This document shows positions 22,491-32,892 of a stretch of DNA of 64,000 bases, piece by piece. Below the pieces are notes generated by a model. The model was not told the DNA's origin and did no database searches. It saw only the letters and a list, made by a program, of their open reading frames with translations. The stretch's first letter is position 1. Every line of letters starts with the position of its first letter. A program made the translations under genes and the position numbers. The stretch is from Desulfofundulus thermosubterraneus DSM 16057 (lineage in GTDB: Bacteria; Bacillota; Desulfotomaculia; Desulfotomaculales; Desulfovirgulaceae), in NCBI RefSeq assembly GCF_900142025.1, contig NZ_FQZM01000012.1, positions 1-64,000 of the forward strand, read 5' to 3'.

Positions 22491-23399
22491 CTAGCCGGCG
22501 CAGTTCATGCTACGCTCATCTTCCCGGAAAATAACCGGCCCGTCAACCCTGGTCAGTTCGCGGTAGGCGTGGATCAACTCCCAGGTCATTTTCCCGGGAC
22601 GGCCGTCGCCAATGACCCGGCCGTCCAGCTTAACCGCCGGGATGACTTCCGCCGCCGTGCCGGTGAGGAAGCACTCATCGGCGGTGTAAATATCATGTCT
22701 GGTAAAGAGTTTCTCCTCCACCGGGATGCCCTTTTGACGGGCTATCTCCATCACGGTGTTGCGGGTAATCCCCTCCAGAATGCCCGCATAGGGCGGCGGG
22801 GTAATGAGCACGCCGTTTTTTACAATGAAAATGTTGTCACCGGTGGCCTCGGCTACATAACCCTCCTGGTTCAGCATCACCGCCTCGGGGGCACCCACCA
22901 GGTTGGCTTCCATCTTGGCGTAGATGTTGTTGAGGTAGTTTAAAGATTTGACCCGCGGGTTGCAGGCCTCGGGCAGGTTCCGCCGGGTGGCCACGGTAAC
23001 CAGTTCCAACCCCTTTTCATATAATTCTTCGGGGTAGAGCTGGATGGAAGCGGCTATGCAGAAGATGGTCGGATTGGGGCACTTGCGGGGATCAAGGCCC
23101 AGATCCCCCCGGCCCCGGGTGACCACCAGGCGAATGTAGCCGTCCCGCAGGCCGTTGCGCCGACAGGTTTCCAGCACCACTTCTTCCATTTCAGGCATGG
23201 TGATGGGAATATCAAGGCCTATGGTGCGCGCCGACTCGTATAAGCGTATAATATGCTCCCTGAGCTTGAAAACCCGGTTATGGTAAGCCCTGATGCCTTC
23301 AAAAACGCCGTCCCCATATAGAAGGCCGTGATCGAAAACGGACACCACTGCCTGCTCTTCCGGTACAAACTCACCGTCAAGATAAATAATCAGCCCCAT
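22491..23399 (-). CDS. ilvE: Branched-chain amino acid aminotransferase
   Basis: 302 residues, fold-type IV PLP enzyme. Start ATG 23399 with GAGAGGTG upstream (a TTG one codon earlier is less likely). It contains VFDHGLLYGDGVFEGIRAY, the PLP lysine in RVKSLNYLNNIYAKMEA and the C-terminal ECFLTGTAAEVIPAVKLDGR. First gene of the ilv-leu operon, directly behind two RNA switches. It carries out the last step of Val, Leu and Ile synthesis. Confidence 0.94.
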   Translation of the reverse strand: MGLIIYLDGEFVPEEQAVVSVFDHGLLYGDGVFEGIRAYHNRVFKLREHIIRLYESARTIGLDIPITMPEMEEVVLETCRRNGLRDGYIRLVVTRGRGDLGLDPRKCPNPTIFCIAASIQLYPEELYEKGLELVTVATRRNLPEACNPRVKSLNYLNNIYAKMEANLVGAPEAVMLNQEGYVAEATGDNIFIVKNGVLITPPPYAGILEGITRNTVMEIARQKGIPVEEKLFTRHDIYTADECFLTGTAAEVIPAVKLDGRVIGDGRPGKMTWELIHAYRELTRVDGPVIFREDERSMNCAG

Positions 23400-23518
23400 C
23401 AAAACACACCTCTCTTCTTTCTTGCAAATTCACTCTCTCCTGCCCCATTAAAACATCCCTCTCCCCCATCCGGGGGATAGCTACAAGTAACACCAATGTT
23501 CACCCCCGCTTCAAACCA

Positions 23519-23580
23519 GTAAAAAAGAAGACCCGAAACGATATTTCCCACAGAGTGGAACCTATCCGCTCGGGTCTTTT
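23519..23580 (-). terminator. Terminator stem of the ykkC-type riboswitch
   Basis: On the minus strand AAGACCCGA (23570-23578) pairs with TCGGGTCTT (23528-23536), followed by CTTTTTT. The 5' arm overlaps the conserved 3' end of the aptamer, so ligand binding should block terminator formation and turn the genes on. It lies about 120 bases before ilvE. Confidence 0.88.
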
Positions 23581-23690
23581 ATCCCCACGGTGTAACCGCC
23601 GCGATTTTTCGCCGGCGGCCTGTACCGCTTGGACCAGTCCCCCGCAAAGGCGGGGCGGAACCCTAGGTACACTTCCCTCCGTAAAACCGT
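23562..23690 (-). ncRNA. ykkC-family riboswitch, probable ppGpp class (subtype 2a)
   Basis: The minus strand carries the ykkC hallmarks in order: ACCTAGGGTTCCG (23656-23668), a GC hairpin, GGTCCAAGCGG (23625-23635), a second GC hairpin, then ACACCGTGGGGATAAAAG and GACCCGAGCGG. The core is recognisable. The ligand class is inferred from position, because members in front of branched-chain amino acid genes belong to the ppGpp subtype whereas guanidine and PRPP subtypes sit before transporters and purine genes. It is expected to be an ON switch. Confidence 0.82.
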
Positions 23691-23704
23691 ATGTACTTGT
23701 GGGA

Positions 23705-23755
23705 TAAAAATTAAAAACCCCTCACCCCGGGCAGCTTAAAGAAAACTGCCAGGGA
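23705..23755 (-). terminator. T-box terminator
   Basis: CCCTGGCAG pairs with CTGCCCGGG (one mismatch) around TTTTCTTTAAG on the minus strand, followed after GGTGAGGGG by TTTTTAATTTTT. It follows the T-box antiterminator and precedes the second riboswitch. Confidence 0.85.
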
Positions 23756-23759
23756 CGAG

Positions 23760-24020
23760 AGGAAAATCCTCGCGCGGTACCACCCTGCTTGCCCTTGCCT
23801 CACGGCAAGAACCCCTTATGTGTCCCCACCAGGACACGGCTTTGGTAACGGGTGACCAACCCGGCCCGGCTTAGTCGGCACCATTCCAAAAGTGCTTTTC
23901 AGCTGGCGACTCCGAGGCGATCCTTTCACCTGCTCCGGCACCGGTTCGCAGCTACCCCGGCTCTCTGCAGCCTGGACGACAGGTTACTCGCTCCCCTTCA
24001 CAGTCTTTATCCGTAAACTT
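23760..24020 (-). ncRNA. T-box leader RNA (branched-chain amino acid type)
   Basis: The antiterminator bulge AGGGTGGTACCGCG is at 23773-23786 (minus strand). Upstream is a long stem I with the loop-E halves AGTA and GAA. Just after the GAA comes AAGGATCGCCTCGG, offering ATC (Ile) or CTC (Leu) as specifier. The UGGN base is T, which requires a tRNA with discriminator A73; this fits Ile/Leu/Val and argues against a GGA glycine reading. It senses uncharged tRNA and prevents termination before the ilv-leu genes. Confidence 0.93.
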
Positions 24021-24027
24021 GTTATCC

Positions 24028-24056
24028 AGTATACAGATTCAGGTTACGGGTGTCAA
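24028..24056 (-). promoter_or_regulatory. Sigma-A promoter of the ilv-leu operon
   Basis: TTGACA (24051-24056), a 17-base spacer, then TATACT (24028-24033) on the minus strand: a near-consensus vegetative promoter. Transcription would begin just before the T-box stem I. It sits between argH and the leader, so argH is not part of this operon. Confidence 0.88.
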
Positions 24057-24086
24057 GCAATTTTTAGTTAAGAATTTGTTTAGTTT

Positions 24087-25463
24087 TTACCGGCCCAACC
24101 TCTCCCTGGCCCGGGAAATGGCCTCCCGGACAGAATCCGGTGCCGGCCCCCCCAGCACTCGCCGGGCGGCCACGCACTGCCTGATATCAATGGCCTGGTA
24201 GACATCTTCTTCAACCTGGGGGGCAAAATGCCTGAACTCCTCCAGTGACAGTTCCTCCAGGGATTTACCCCGGGACAGACAGTAATAAACCAGTTTGCCC
24301 ACCTGTTCATGGGCTTCCCGGAAGGGTACACCTTTTTTCACCAGGTAGTCCGCCAGGTCGGTGGCGTTGGTGAAGCCCCCCCTTGCCGCCCCGGCCATAT
24401 TTTCCGGGCGCACCTTTAAACTGGCTACCATGGGCGTGAAAACCCGCAGGCACTTTTTGACCGTATCCACGGCATCAAAAAGTGCTTCTTTATCTTCCTG
24501 CATGTCTTTATTGTAAGCCAGGGGTAACCCTTTGAGCATGGTCAAAAGGGTCATCAAATCGCCAAACACCCGGCCGGCTTTGCCCCGGGTCAACTCCGCC
24601 ACATCGGGGTTCTTTTTCTGGGGCATCATGCTGCTCCCGGTGCTGTAGGCGTCATCCAGCTCCACAAAGGCAAACTCTGCAGAAGACCAGAGGATAATCT
24701 CCTCACAAAAGCGGCTCAAGTGCACCATGATCAAAGCTGCGGCAGCCGCAAATTCCACCGCAAAGTCCCGGTCACTGACGGCATCCAGGCTATTTTCCGC
24801 CACGGCGGCAAAACCAAGCTGTTCGGCCACGTAGGCAGGATCTATGGAAAAGGTGGTGCCGGCCAGGGCCCCTGCGCCCAGGGGCAGGACATCCGTACGC
24901 CGCCGGCAGTCCTGCAACCTGTCCACATCCCGTCCGAACATCTGCACATAAGCCATTAAATGGTGGGCCAGGGTGATGGGCTGGGCCCGCTGCAGGTGGG
25001 TGTAGCCGGGCATGACCGTATCCAGGTGCTTTTCGGCCAGATCCAGCAGAGTTTCCTGCAGCTGTCTGAGGAGAGCAATAATCGCGTCAATTTCATCCTT
25101 GAGATACATGCGCACATCCAGGGCCACCTGGTCGTTGCGGCTGCGGGCGGTGTGGAGCTTTTTCCCCACCGGACCGATGCGTTCGGTAAGCAGTTGCTCG
25201 ATATTCATATGAATGTCCTCGGCGGCCACCGAAAACTCCACCCGTCCGGACTCAATGTCAGCCAGGATGTCTTCCAACCCCTGTACTATGGCCTCCGCCT
25301 CTTCCAGAGCAATAATCCCCTGTTTGGCCAGCATACGGGCGTGGGCTATGCTGCCCCGTATATCGTACCGGTACAACCGTTGGTCAAAGGAAATAGAAGA
25401 ATGGAAGTCGTCCACCAGGTGATCCGTAGCCTTTTGAAAGCGTCCTCCCCACAGTTTGGCCAC
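24087..25463 (-). CDS. argH: Argininosuccinate lyase
   Basis: 458 residues. The GTG at 25463 ([10 protein letters not shown]) is chosen because GGGAG ends 9 bases upstream; the GTG at 25472 lies inside that site. The fumarase/ASL signature [20 protein letters not shown] is complete and [18 protein letters not shown] is present. It splits argininosuccinate to arginine and fumarate, the last step of arginine synthesis. No argG is nearby in the window. Confidence 0.95.
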   Translation of the reverse strand: MAKLWGGRFQKATDHLVDDFHSSISFDQRLYRYDIRGSIAHARMLAKQGIIALEEAEAIVQGLEDILADIESGRVEFSVAAEDIHMNIEQLLTERIGPVGKKLHTARSRNDQVALDVRMYLKDEIDAIIALLRQLQETLLDLAEKHLDTVMPGYTHLQRAQPITLAHHLMAYVQMFGRDVDRLQDCRRRTDVLPLGAGALAGTTFSIDPAYVAEQLGFAAVAENSLDAVSDRDFAVEFAAAAALIMVHLSRFCEEIILWSSAEFAFVELDDAYSTGSSMMPQKKNPDVAELTRGKAGRVFGDLMTLLTMLKGLPLAYNKDMQEDKEALFDAVDTVKKCLRVFTPMVASLKVRPENMAGAARGGFTNATDLADYLVKKGVPFREAHEQVGKLVYYCLSRGKSLEELSLEEFRHFAPQVEEDVYQAIDIRQCVAARRVLGGPAPDSVREAISRARERLGR

Positions 25464-25767
25464 TGAAAACACTCCCTACGGCAAGAGATTGTTAGCTGCA
25501 CCAGCCTGTTTGCAACGATTCTTGTTGATTTTAGCATTCCCACGGCGGGTAATTCAAGCCCCATAAACGTCTTTTGGGATTCCGCCCGAATTCAATTCTT
25601 CCCCCAATTGGACCACTTAACAACCATTTATAAAACAGCTCGCCGAGAATGGCAAGTTTCACATAGCAACAAAAGCAGCAGTTAAGGGCCTGAGAAGCGG
25701 TGTAGGAGTTCTTGCCCTTAACGACTGCTGACAAGCTGTAAAATTCCGAGGTAGTATTAAGGAAATC

Positions 25768-25808
25768 AAAAACCCGCAAACCCTTGATCTAATCGGGCTT
25801 GCGGGTCT
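25768..25808 (-). terminator. Terminator of the tRNA-Arg gene
   Basis: ACCCGCAAGCCC pairs with GGGTTTGCGGGT (minus strand, a T opposite G in the stem), followed by TTTTTGATTT. It sits 6 bases beyond the encoded CCA. The 300 bases between this terminator and argH (25464-25767) show no gene; the frames there have no family resemblance. Confidence 0.87.
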
Positions 25809-25813
25809 TATCC

Positions 25814-25891
25814 TGGTGCGCCTGGCAGGAATCGAACCTGCGCAAGACCCGGCTCCGGAGGCCGGCGCTCTATCCGCTGAGCTACAGGCGC
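25814..25891 (-). tRNA. tRNA-Arg (anticodon CCG)
   Basis: 78 bases including encoded CCA. Acceptor GCGCCTG/CAGGCGC, D arm GCTC/GAGC, anticodon arm CCGGC-CTCCGGA-GCCGG giving anticodon CCG, T arm GCAGG-TTCGATT-CCTGC. It reads the CGG codon. Followed by its own terminator. Confidence 0.97.
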
Positions 25892-25995
25892 ATCTAAACA
25901 GCTGCACATGTTATTATATCAAAACCACAAAAAAAAGCAATAGTAAATTCTTTTACATAATATGGGCCACACGGCATATGGCCATACGGCGCCCT

Positions 25996-26943
25996 TTACG
26001 GTAAATCCAGTTGCGATGTAATTGATTTTAGCGTCCGGGCGGAATGATGTAAGGCTTCTTCTTCCTGGGGAGCCAGGGGCACGGCCAGCACCCGGGCCCG
26101 GCCCGTCCGGTTTACAATGGAAGGGAGGCTAAGACAAACGCCAGTTATCCCATATTCGCCATCCACCAGGCCAGATACTGTGAGGATGGAGTTTTCGTCC
26201 CTTAAAATGCTTTCGCAAATTCGTTTCACCGCCAGGCCAATGGCATAACACGTGGCTCCCTTGCGGGCGATAACCTCGTAGGCCGCCTCCCTCACCCGGC
26301 GGGTGATTTCATCAGGATTAAGGCAGGGCACCCCACGCCAGCAGCAGAATTCCTGCACCGGCATGCCGGCAATGTTGGCCAGGCTCCACAGGGGTACTTC
26401 CGTGTCCCCATGTTCGCCTACCACGTAGGCGTGAATGTTCCGGGGTTCCACCTGGCAGTATTGACTGAGCAAATAGCGGAAACGGGAGCTGTCCAGGACC
26501 GTGCCAGAACCGATAACCCGGTTGGGAGGCAGGTTGGTCAAGCGCAACGCTGCGTAGGTAAGGATGTCCACCGGATTGGTTACCATCAAAAACACCCCGT
26601 TCTCCTCCAGGGGCATGAGGCGAACAAGAACGTCTTTCAGAACGGCATAATTCCGTTGCACCAGATCCAGGCGTGTTTCCCCGGGTTTCTGGTTAACCCC
26701 GGCGCAAAAGACGACGATATCGGCATCGCGGCAGTCCTCATATTCGCCGGCGTAAATGCGGATAGGTTTGATGAACGAGGCACCGTGGGCCAGGTCCATG
26801 GCCTCCCCCTCGGCCCGCTCCCGGTTGATATCCACCAGCACCAGTTCACTGACCAGGCCGCTCATCATCACCGCGTAGGCGGTAGCGGAGCCGACGGCAC
26901 CTACCCCCACCACGGCTATTTTACGCTTATCATTTACGGGCAT
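25996..26943 (-). CDS. ldh: L-lactate dehydrogenase
   Basis: 315 residues of the LDH/MDH family. VGVGAVGSATAYAVMMSG binds NAD. The specificity loop reads NQKPGETRLDLVQRN, with Gln where malate dehydrogenases have Arg, so lactate/pyruvate is the likely pair. The catalytic His is in VVGEHGDTEVPLWS. Start ATG with GGAGGGGA upstream. Monocistronic between the tRNA and the cobalt genes. Malate dehydrogenase is the less likely alternative. Confidence 0.9.
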   Translation of the reverse strand: MPVNDKRKIAVVGVGAVGSATAYAVMMSGLVSELVLVDINRERAEGEAMDLAHGASFIKPIRIYAGEYEDCRDADIVVFCAGVNQKPGETRLDLVQRNYAVLKDVLVRLMPLEENGVFLMVTNPVDILTYAALRLTNLPPNRVIGSGTVLDSSRFRYLLSQYCQVEPRNIHAYVVGEHGDTEVPLWSLANIAGMPVQEFCCWRGVPCLNPDEITRRVREAAYEVIARKGATCYAIGLAVKRICESILRDENSILTVSGLVDGEYGITGVCLSLPSIVNRTGRARVLAVPLAPQEEEALHHSARTLKSITSQLDLP

Positions 26944-27052
26944 CCGCTTCCCCTCCCCCTTTATTCTTCCCCTCCTCCCAGAAAAATTATCCCCAAATTT
27001 TCAGGGGAGCATTTACTTCATCCACTCATAACCATTATCGCCAAGGCCTATC

Positions 27053-27976
27053 TTATTTCCTCCCCACATTGCATGATGCACATTCCGGGTGCATCTTTCC
27101 CCGGGGGAAAAGATGTACCAAAGCAGGCTTCCCTGAACCGGAAGCCCTTTGAATATAGTCAAAAAGTTGTTCTTTCGTACGGGGCAAGGGTAAACCGTCA
27201 GGCAGCCATCCCCTGCGGCTCAGCTGCTCATGGATCTCCACCAGCCAGGGACGGGTCAAATCACTTTGCTGTAAAAGCTGCCCGTCACAAAAAACCTCCC
27301 CGGGCAAACCTTCCCCCACCACGGTGCCGCGGTTCATCACAAACACATAATCGGCCCAGGAATAGGCCAGGTCCACATCGTGGGTGGCCATGATAACGGT
27401 AGTACCCTGCCGGTTGATACGGTCAAAAAGTTCCATTACCTGGGCAGCATGTACGGGATCCAGCCCGGCAGTAGGTTCATCGCAGATCAGCACACTGGGC
27501 TCCATGGCCAGAACACCGGCCAGGCAAACCCTTTTTTTCTGGCCGTAGCTTAAAAGGTGGGTGGGCCTGTCTCTGAGGTCGGCAATTTCCGTAGCCTCCA
27601 TGGCGTTTTCCACGCGGCGGGCCACCTCCTTTTCGGGCAGCCCCAAATTTAAAGGACCAAAAGAAATTTCCTGAACCACGCTGGCCGAGAAAAGCTGAGT
27701 ATCGGGGTCCTGAAAAACAATGCCCACATTTTTACGCAAGTGCATCAGCGAACTGTGATCGTACCGCACCTCCCGGCCGGCAAACAACACCCGGCCCCGC
27801 CCCGGGCGCAAGATGCCGTTAAAGTGGAGGAAAATAGTGGTCTTCCCGGCCCCGTTGGAACCCAGCACCGCCACTTTCCTTCCTTTTTCAATGGCCATAG
27901 TGGCTCCCCGCAGGGCGATCGTACCATCGGAATAGACAAAATGAATATCACGAGCTTCCAGGATAAACTCCTTCAA
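27053..27976 (-). CDS. cbiO: Cobalt ECF transporter ATPase CbiO
   Basis: 307 residues from TTG 27976, with GGAGGT 8 bases upstream and a 4-base overlap with cbiQ; the upstream extension of the frame is a shadow of cbiQ. Walker A VLGSNGAGKTT, signature LSYGQKKRVCLAGVLAM, Walker B VLICDEPTAGLD and the H-loop MATHDVD are complete. The C-terminal tail (about 235-307) ends in a Cys/His-rich stretch HPECASCN, possibly metal-binding. It powers uptake through CbiMNQ. Confidence 0.93.
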   Translation of the reverse strand: MKEFILEARDIHFVYSDGTIALRGATMAIEKGRKVAVLGSNGAGKTTIFLHFNGILRPGRGRVLFAGREVRYDHSSLMHLRKNVGIVFQDPDTQLFSASVVQEISFGPLNLGLPEKEVARRVENAMEATEIADLRDRPTHLLSYGQKKRVCLAGVLAMEPSVLICDEPTAGLDPVHAAQVMELFDRINRQGTTVIMATHDVDLAYSWADYVFVMNRGTVVGEGLPGEVFCDGQLLQQSDLTRPWLVEIHEQLSRRGWLPDGLPLPRTKEQLFDYIQRASGSGKPALVHLFPRGKMHPECASCNVGRK

Positions 27977-28755
27977 ACAGGCCACCTCCAGCTCACCAGA
28001 ACCAGAACCAGCAGGATAAAATCTACAAGGGCAATAAGGGCCAGATTTTTCCTGGATACCGGGCGGGGGTCTTCCCACATCCGTATCTCTCCCGTATAAC
28101 CCCTGGCCAAAAGGGCGGTGAAAAGGGCCTGGGAGTGGTAACATGACTTGACAAAAAGGTTTGATACCAGTTGAGCCAGGGAACGAAAAGATGTCTTTAA
28201 GCTGGCATAGCCACAGCGTGAGGTCTGGGAAATGTACATGCTACCGGCTGTTTCCATGATTACGAAGATAAATCGGTAGACCAGGCCCATCAATTCAATT
28301 ATTAAGGCAGGCACCTTTAACCGGCGCAGGACAGAAATGATCTCCACCATGGGAGTGGTCAGAGATAAAAAGTAAAGACAGGAAACGGCCCCCAGAGACT
28401 TGGTAAAAAGCAGGGCCGCATGATAAAGGCCCGGTATGGTTACACCCAAGGTAATCCCCCAGATAGCGAACCCGTACACCGCCGGGTCGGGTTCTCGGGA
28501 GATGGTCAAGGTGATGGCCAGCAGCCCGGCCACCAGAAAACCCAGAGGCAGCAACAAAAGCCTGAAGTAAAAGCGGGCCGGTACGCGGGCACCTAGTATT
28601 ATGGCCGCCGCCGTCAGACCGGTGACCAGGGCAGGTACCAGTACGCTTGAAGCCGCCAGGCATATACTCATGGTAAGCATGGCAAAGGCGAATTTTTCTC
28701 CAGGATGAACATGGCGCAGGCTGCTGGTATATGCATACTGGTCAATTTTAAGCAC
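27973..28755 (-). CDS. cbiQ: Cobalt ECF transporter T component CbiQ
   Basis: 260 residues, GTG start with GGAGAGAG upstream. Several membrane helices (about 25-130 and at the C-terminus 235-255) flank the cytoplasmic coupling region with TSRCGYASLKTSFRSL and ALLARGYTGEIRMWED, the Ala-Arg-Gly type motifs that contact the ATPase. Overlaps cbiN (8 bases) and cbiO (4 bases). Confidence 0.93.
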   Translation of the reverse strand: MLKIDQYAYTSSLRHVHPGEKFAFAMLTMSICLAASSVLVPALVTGLTAAAIILGARVPARFYFRLLLLPLGFLVAGLLAITLTISREPDPAVYGFAIWGITLGVTIPGLYHAALLFTKSLGAVSCLYFLSLTTPMVEIISVLRRLKVPALIIELMGLVYRFIFVIMETAGSMYISQTSRCGYASLKTSFRSLAQLVSNLFVKSCYHSQALFTALLARGYTGEIRMWEDPRPVSRKNLALIALVDFILLVLVLVSWRWPV

Positions 28756-29086
28756 CAGTATCTCTCTCCTCTAACAACTCCCCGGGTTGCTTTCGCTTGA
28801 CGTGGTTCCCCCTCCATCCGCGGTAGAACCCTATGAAATAGCCGATAAATCCGGCACCCAGTGCTGCTTGCAGGGCAAAGAGCAAGCTTTCAATTTCTCC
28901 GCTGGGAGGCTCCCACACGGATTTAAACCACGGCTGGTAGTCCGGCTGTAATTCTCCAATGATTTTCTCTGCCTGGTCATCGGCCCCTCCAAATTCAGCA
29001 TTTTTATTCATCACCAGGGGAAAGACAGCCAGTACCAGGACAATGAAAATCAACAACAGGTTTTTCACACCGGTTCTCATCCTCAT
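28748..29086 (-). CDS. cbiN: Cobalt transport accessory protein CbiN
   Basis: 112 residues with two membrane helices (about 8-24 and 70-88) flanking an outer loop [20 protein letters not shown] and [19 protein letters not shown], the family hallmark. Overlaps cbiM by ATGA. CbiN helps load Co2+ into CbiM. Confidence 0.93.
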   Translation of the reverse strand: MRMRTGVKNLLLIFIVLVLAVFPLVMNKNAEFGGADDQAEKIIGELQPDYQPWFKSVWEPPSGEIESLLFALQAALGAGFIGYFIGFYRGWRGNHVKRKQPGELLEERDTGA

Positions 29087-29826
29087 ACCTCCCGGGATAA
29101 GACTCGTAATTGTTCCAGTTCATGGCGGTTGTGAGCAACCAGGAAGTTAAAAACAATAATGGTTAGAATACCCTCGCTGATGGCCAGCGGCACCTGGGTT
29201 ACCGCAAAGATACCCATGAACTTGATCATGGCCGCTACCACCCCGCCATGGGAAGCGGGAAAGGCCAGCGCCAATTGTATGGACGTGGTAACATAGGTCA
29301 ACAGGTCACCTAAAAAGGCAGCCAAAAATACCGAAAGCCACCGGGGCAGGGCCAACCTTTCACCCAACCGGTAAATAACGTAGGCCGCCAGGGGGCCCAC
29401 CACCGCCATGGAAAAGGTGTTGGCCCCCAGCGTGGTTAAGCCGCCGTGAGCCAGCAGAACCGCCTGAAAGAGCAGCACGATGCAGCCCAATACGCTCATG
29501 GCCCACGGCCCGAAAAGTATGGCCCCCAGCCCGACGCCGGTGGGATGAGAACAGCTGCCGGTAACGGAAGGAAGTTTCAAAGCCGAAAGGACAAAGGCAA
29601 AGGCACCAGCCAGCCCCAGGAGCATTTTCACACCCGGGTCAACCTTTACGGTCTTTTGAATGGACAGGATACCTGCAACGAGAAACGGTAAGGTCAGAGC
29701 ATACCAGAAAAGACACCACTTTAAGGGAAGAAACCCCTCCATTATGTGCATGGCCCAGGCATTTTGCTGCGGGAAAATCATAAAGCAGGTGAACAATAAA
29801 AGCAGGACAAGGATCCTTGAATGCAC
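29083..29826 (-). CDS. cbiM: Cobalt-specific S component CbiM
   Basis: 247 residues. An N-terminal signal peptide (about 1-24) ends at NAWA, exposing [12 protein letters not shown], whose His near the new N-terminus forms the Co2+ site. Further helices contain [20 protein letters not shown], the second conserved motif. The start is a GTG/ATG-type codon near 29826 after GGGGGTCATG. First structural gene of cbiMNQO, under the cobalamin riboswitch. Confidence 0.94.
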   Translation of the reverse strand: MHSRILVLLLLFTCFMIFPQQNAWAMHIMEGFLPLKWCLFWYALTLPFLVAGILSIQKTVKVDPGVKMLLGLAGAFAFVLSALKLPSVTGSCSHPTGVGLGAILFGPWAMSVLGCIVLLFQAVLLAHGGLTTLGANTFSMAVVGPLAAYVIYRLGERLALPRWLSVFLAAFLGDLLTYVTTSIQLALAFPASHGGVVAAMIKFMGIFAVTQVPLAISEGILTIIVFNFLVAHNRHELEQLRVLSREV

Positions 29827-29867
29827 TCACATGACCCCCTTTGGGAAAATATTCTTCAAAAGCAAAT

Positions 29868-30060
29868 CCCCCCGACCTAACGGGGGGAGAAACGCCGGTA
29901 GTCCGGGAACAAAAGGACTAGCCCCACCGCCTTCCCCGGTGTCGGGTAACAAGAAGTGGAATAGGCACGTCCTTTCTGCCGTCAGATCATCGCCCCTTCA
30001 AGTTTTACCCTTCCTTTGAAAGGGCTCCCCCGGCATTGGACCACACAGGCCACTTTTAAG
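29868..30060 (-). other. Unassigned structured leader just before cbiM
   Basis: Between the cobalamin-riboswitch terminator and cbiM lie about 250 bases without a gene. On the minus strand they contain GGGGAAGGCGGTGGGG, a stem AGTCC...GGACT, and a strong hairpin CCCCCCG-TTAGGT-CGGGGGG (29868-29887) followed by ATTTGCTTTT. The GGAAGGC and ACCGGC elements resemble the 3' half of a cobalamin aptamer, but the B12-box half is not clear. It may be a decayed second aptamer or another metal-sensing RNA. Confidence 0.4.
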
Positions 30061-30117
30061 CTCTATCCCTCGGGATAAAGCACCTATTCTTAAAAATTTG
30101 TCGGCTGAAAGTAAAGA

Positions 30118-30148
30118 ACCCCCTGTCCGAAACGGGCACAGGGGAAAA
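30118..30148 (-). terminator. Terminator of the cobalamin riboswitch
   Basis: CCCCTGT pairs with ACAGGGG around GCCCGTTTCGG on the minus strand, followed by GTTCTTTACTTT. It lies about 45 bases beyond the aptamer and would switch off cbiMNQO when cobalamin is bound. Confidence 0.75.
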
Positions 30149-30193
30149 TGGCTTACAAGCGGCTTCACCTCCCCATGGACCGTAGGTACGAGC

Positions 30194-30464
30194 GGTGAAT
30201 TGGAACGGGCAGGTTTCCTGGCTCATGGATCACTGCCTCACCACGCCTTCCCAGCCCAGCACTCAACCATGCTTATTTCTGTTCACCGTTACTTTGTATT
30301 TATCACCAATTAACGTTAATCACAGCAGAATCAAACAGATTAAGTGCTGAACCAGTGGCTTTGTGTGGCGGGCTCCCCATTTACAGTGGCGGCACCGCGT
30401 CAGATTTTCACTGACTTCCCTCTATCCCTGTCTCTTTTGGCAGGGAGCACCCGTCCAATATTCA
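30194..30464 (-). ncRNA. Cobalamin (B12) riboswitch
   Basis: On the minus strand: P1 arm ATTGGACGGGT, GGGAAGTCAGTGAAAATC, TGACGCGGTGCCGCCACTGT with the B12-box core, then later GGGAAGGCGTGGTGAGGC, GAGCCAGGAAACCTGCCCG and the closing P1 arm CCCGTTCCAAT. This is the adenosylcobalamin class. It represses the cbiMNQO cobalt uptake genes when the vitamin is plentiful. Confidence 0.94.
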
Positions 30465-30473
30465 ATTGCCTAA

Positions 30474-30502
30474 ATTATAACACAACAGGCATATGCTGTC
30501 CA
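30474..30502 (-). promoter_or_regulatory. Promoter of the cbiMNQO leader
   Basis: TGGACA (30497-30502), 17 bases, TATAAT (30474-30479) on the minus strand. The perfect -10 is about 15 bases before the start of the riboswitch P1 stem. Confidence 0.8.
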
Positions 30503-30520
30503 GAAGGATTGCCCGAAAAA

Positions 30521-30555
30521 TAAAAAGTCCCCGCGCAAAAAACGCGGGGCTTTTC
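30521..30555 (-). terminator. Terminator of groES-groEL
   Basis: CCCCGCG pairs with CGCGGGG (minus strand) across a T-rich loop, followed by ACTTTTTATTTTT. Directly after groEL. Confidence 0.9.
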
Positions 30556-30570
30556 AATTTTCGTTTTACC

Positions 30571-32217
<1,647 letters not shown>

Positions 32218-32244
32218 TCACGCGTTCCAAAGCACCACTTACTT

Positions 32245-32535
32245 TTACTTTTCAATAACCCCAAGGATGTCAGCTTCACGCATGATCAGATACTCTTCAT
32301 CATCTATCTTGACCTCGTTGCCGGCATATTTGGAGAACAAAACCCTATCCCCCACCTTGAGATCAATGGGTACACGGGTACCATTTTCCAGCAGGCGGCC
32401 GGGACCTACCGCCACCACTTCCCCCTCCTGGGGCTTCTCCTTGGCGGTTTCAGGCAGCACAATGCCCCCCTTGGTCTTCTCCTCGCTGGGCAGCGGCTTG
32501 ACAACCACCCGTTCACCTAATGGCCTAATCTTCAC
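32245..32535 (-). CDS. groES: Co-chaperonin GroES
   Basis: 96 residues, GTG start with GGAGGGG upstream. [20 protein letters not shown] contains the family signature, the mobile loop region [17 protein letters not shown] follows, and [19 protein letters not shown] is conserved. First gene after CIRCE. Confidence 0.97.
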   Translation of the reverse strand: MKIRPLGERVVVKPLPSEEKTKGGIVLPETAKEKPQEGEVVAVGPGRLLENGTRVPIDLKVGDRVLFSKYAGNEVKIDDEEYLIMREADILGVIEK

Positions 32536-32578
32536 CTAAAACCCCTCCTTTAAGATAAGAGATTGATTTCTTCTATTG

Positions 32579-32605
32579 TTAGCACTCATTTAAACCGAGT
32601 GCTAA
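32579..32605 (-). promoter_or_regulatory. CIRCE operator (HrcA binding site)
   Basis: TTAGCACTC, nine bases, GAGTGCTAA: a perfect consensus inverted repeat, 44 bases before the groES start. HrcA represses groESL here and is inactivated by heat stress. A T/A-rich possible promoter (TATATTATAG) lies just upstream on the minus strand near 32615-32625, but its -35 is weak. hrcA itself is not in the window. Confidence 0.97.
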
Positions 32606-32892
32606 TACCCAAATACTATAATATAAAGGGGGAAGAGCAAAAGCAACTGTCCTTAAAAGACTTAATCCCCCTTTTGCACCGGTCAAGGGAAATTACAGGG
32701 AATTATCTCGCTTTTTCTCCCGCCAATGAGCTGTTATCACTGCTTTTTGTGCAAACATTTCTTAGCTGCCCTAGAAACATTTTCTCCACAAAAAAAATGC
32801 TTTATACACGCAATATCTGTGCAGGGGTTGGAAGGCCCCAAAAATCAGGGCTTCCCGGCCTTTGTTTTCTCCAGTTGCAAACATTTGCAAAC

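Noticed and set aside
23870-23960. GGA (glycine) as the T-box specifier
   Set aside because: The UGGN position is T, which pairs with discriminator A, whereas glycine T-boxes in Firmicutes usually show UGGA; the gene context is branched-chain synthesis.
25659-25907. Open frames on both strands across the tRNA-Arg gene
   Set aside because: They overlap a clear tRNA and its terminator and show no family resemblance.
28000-28144. N-terminal extension of cbiO
   Set aside because: It overlaps cbiQ in another frame; TTG 27976 with GGAGGT fits.
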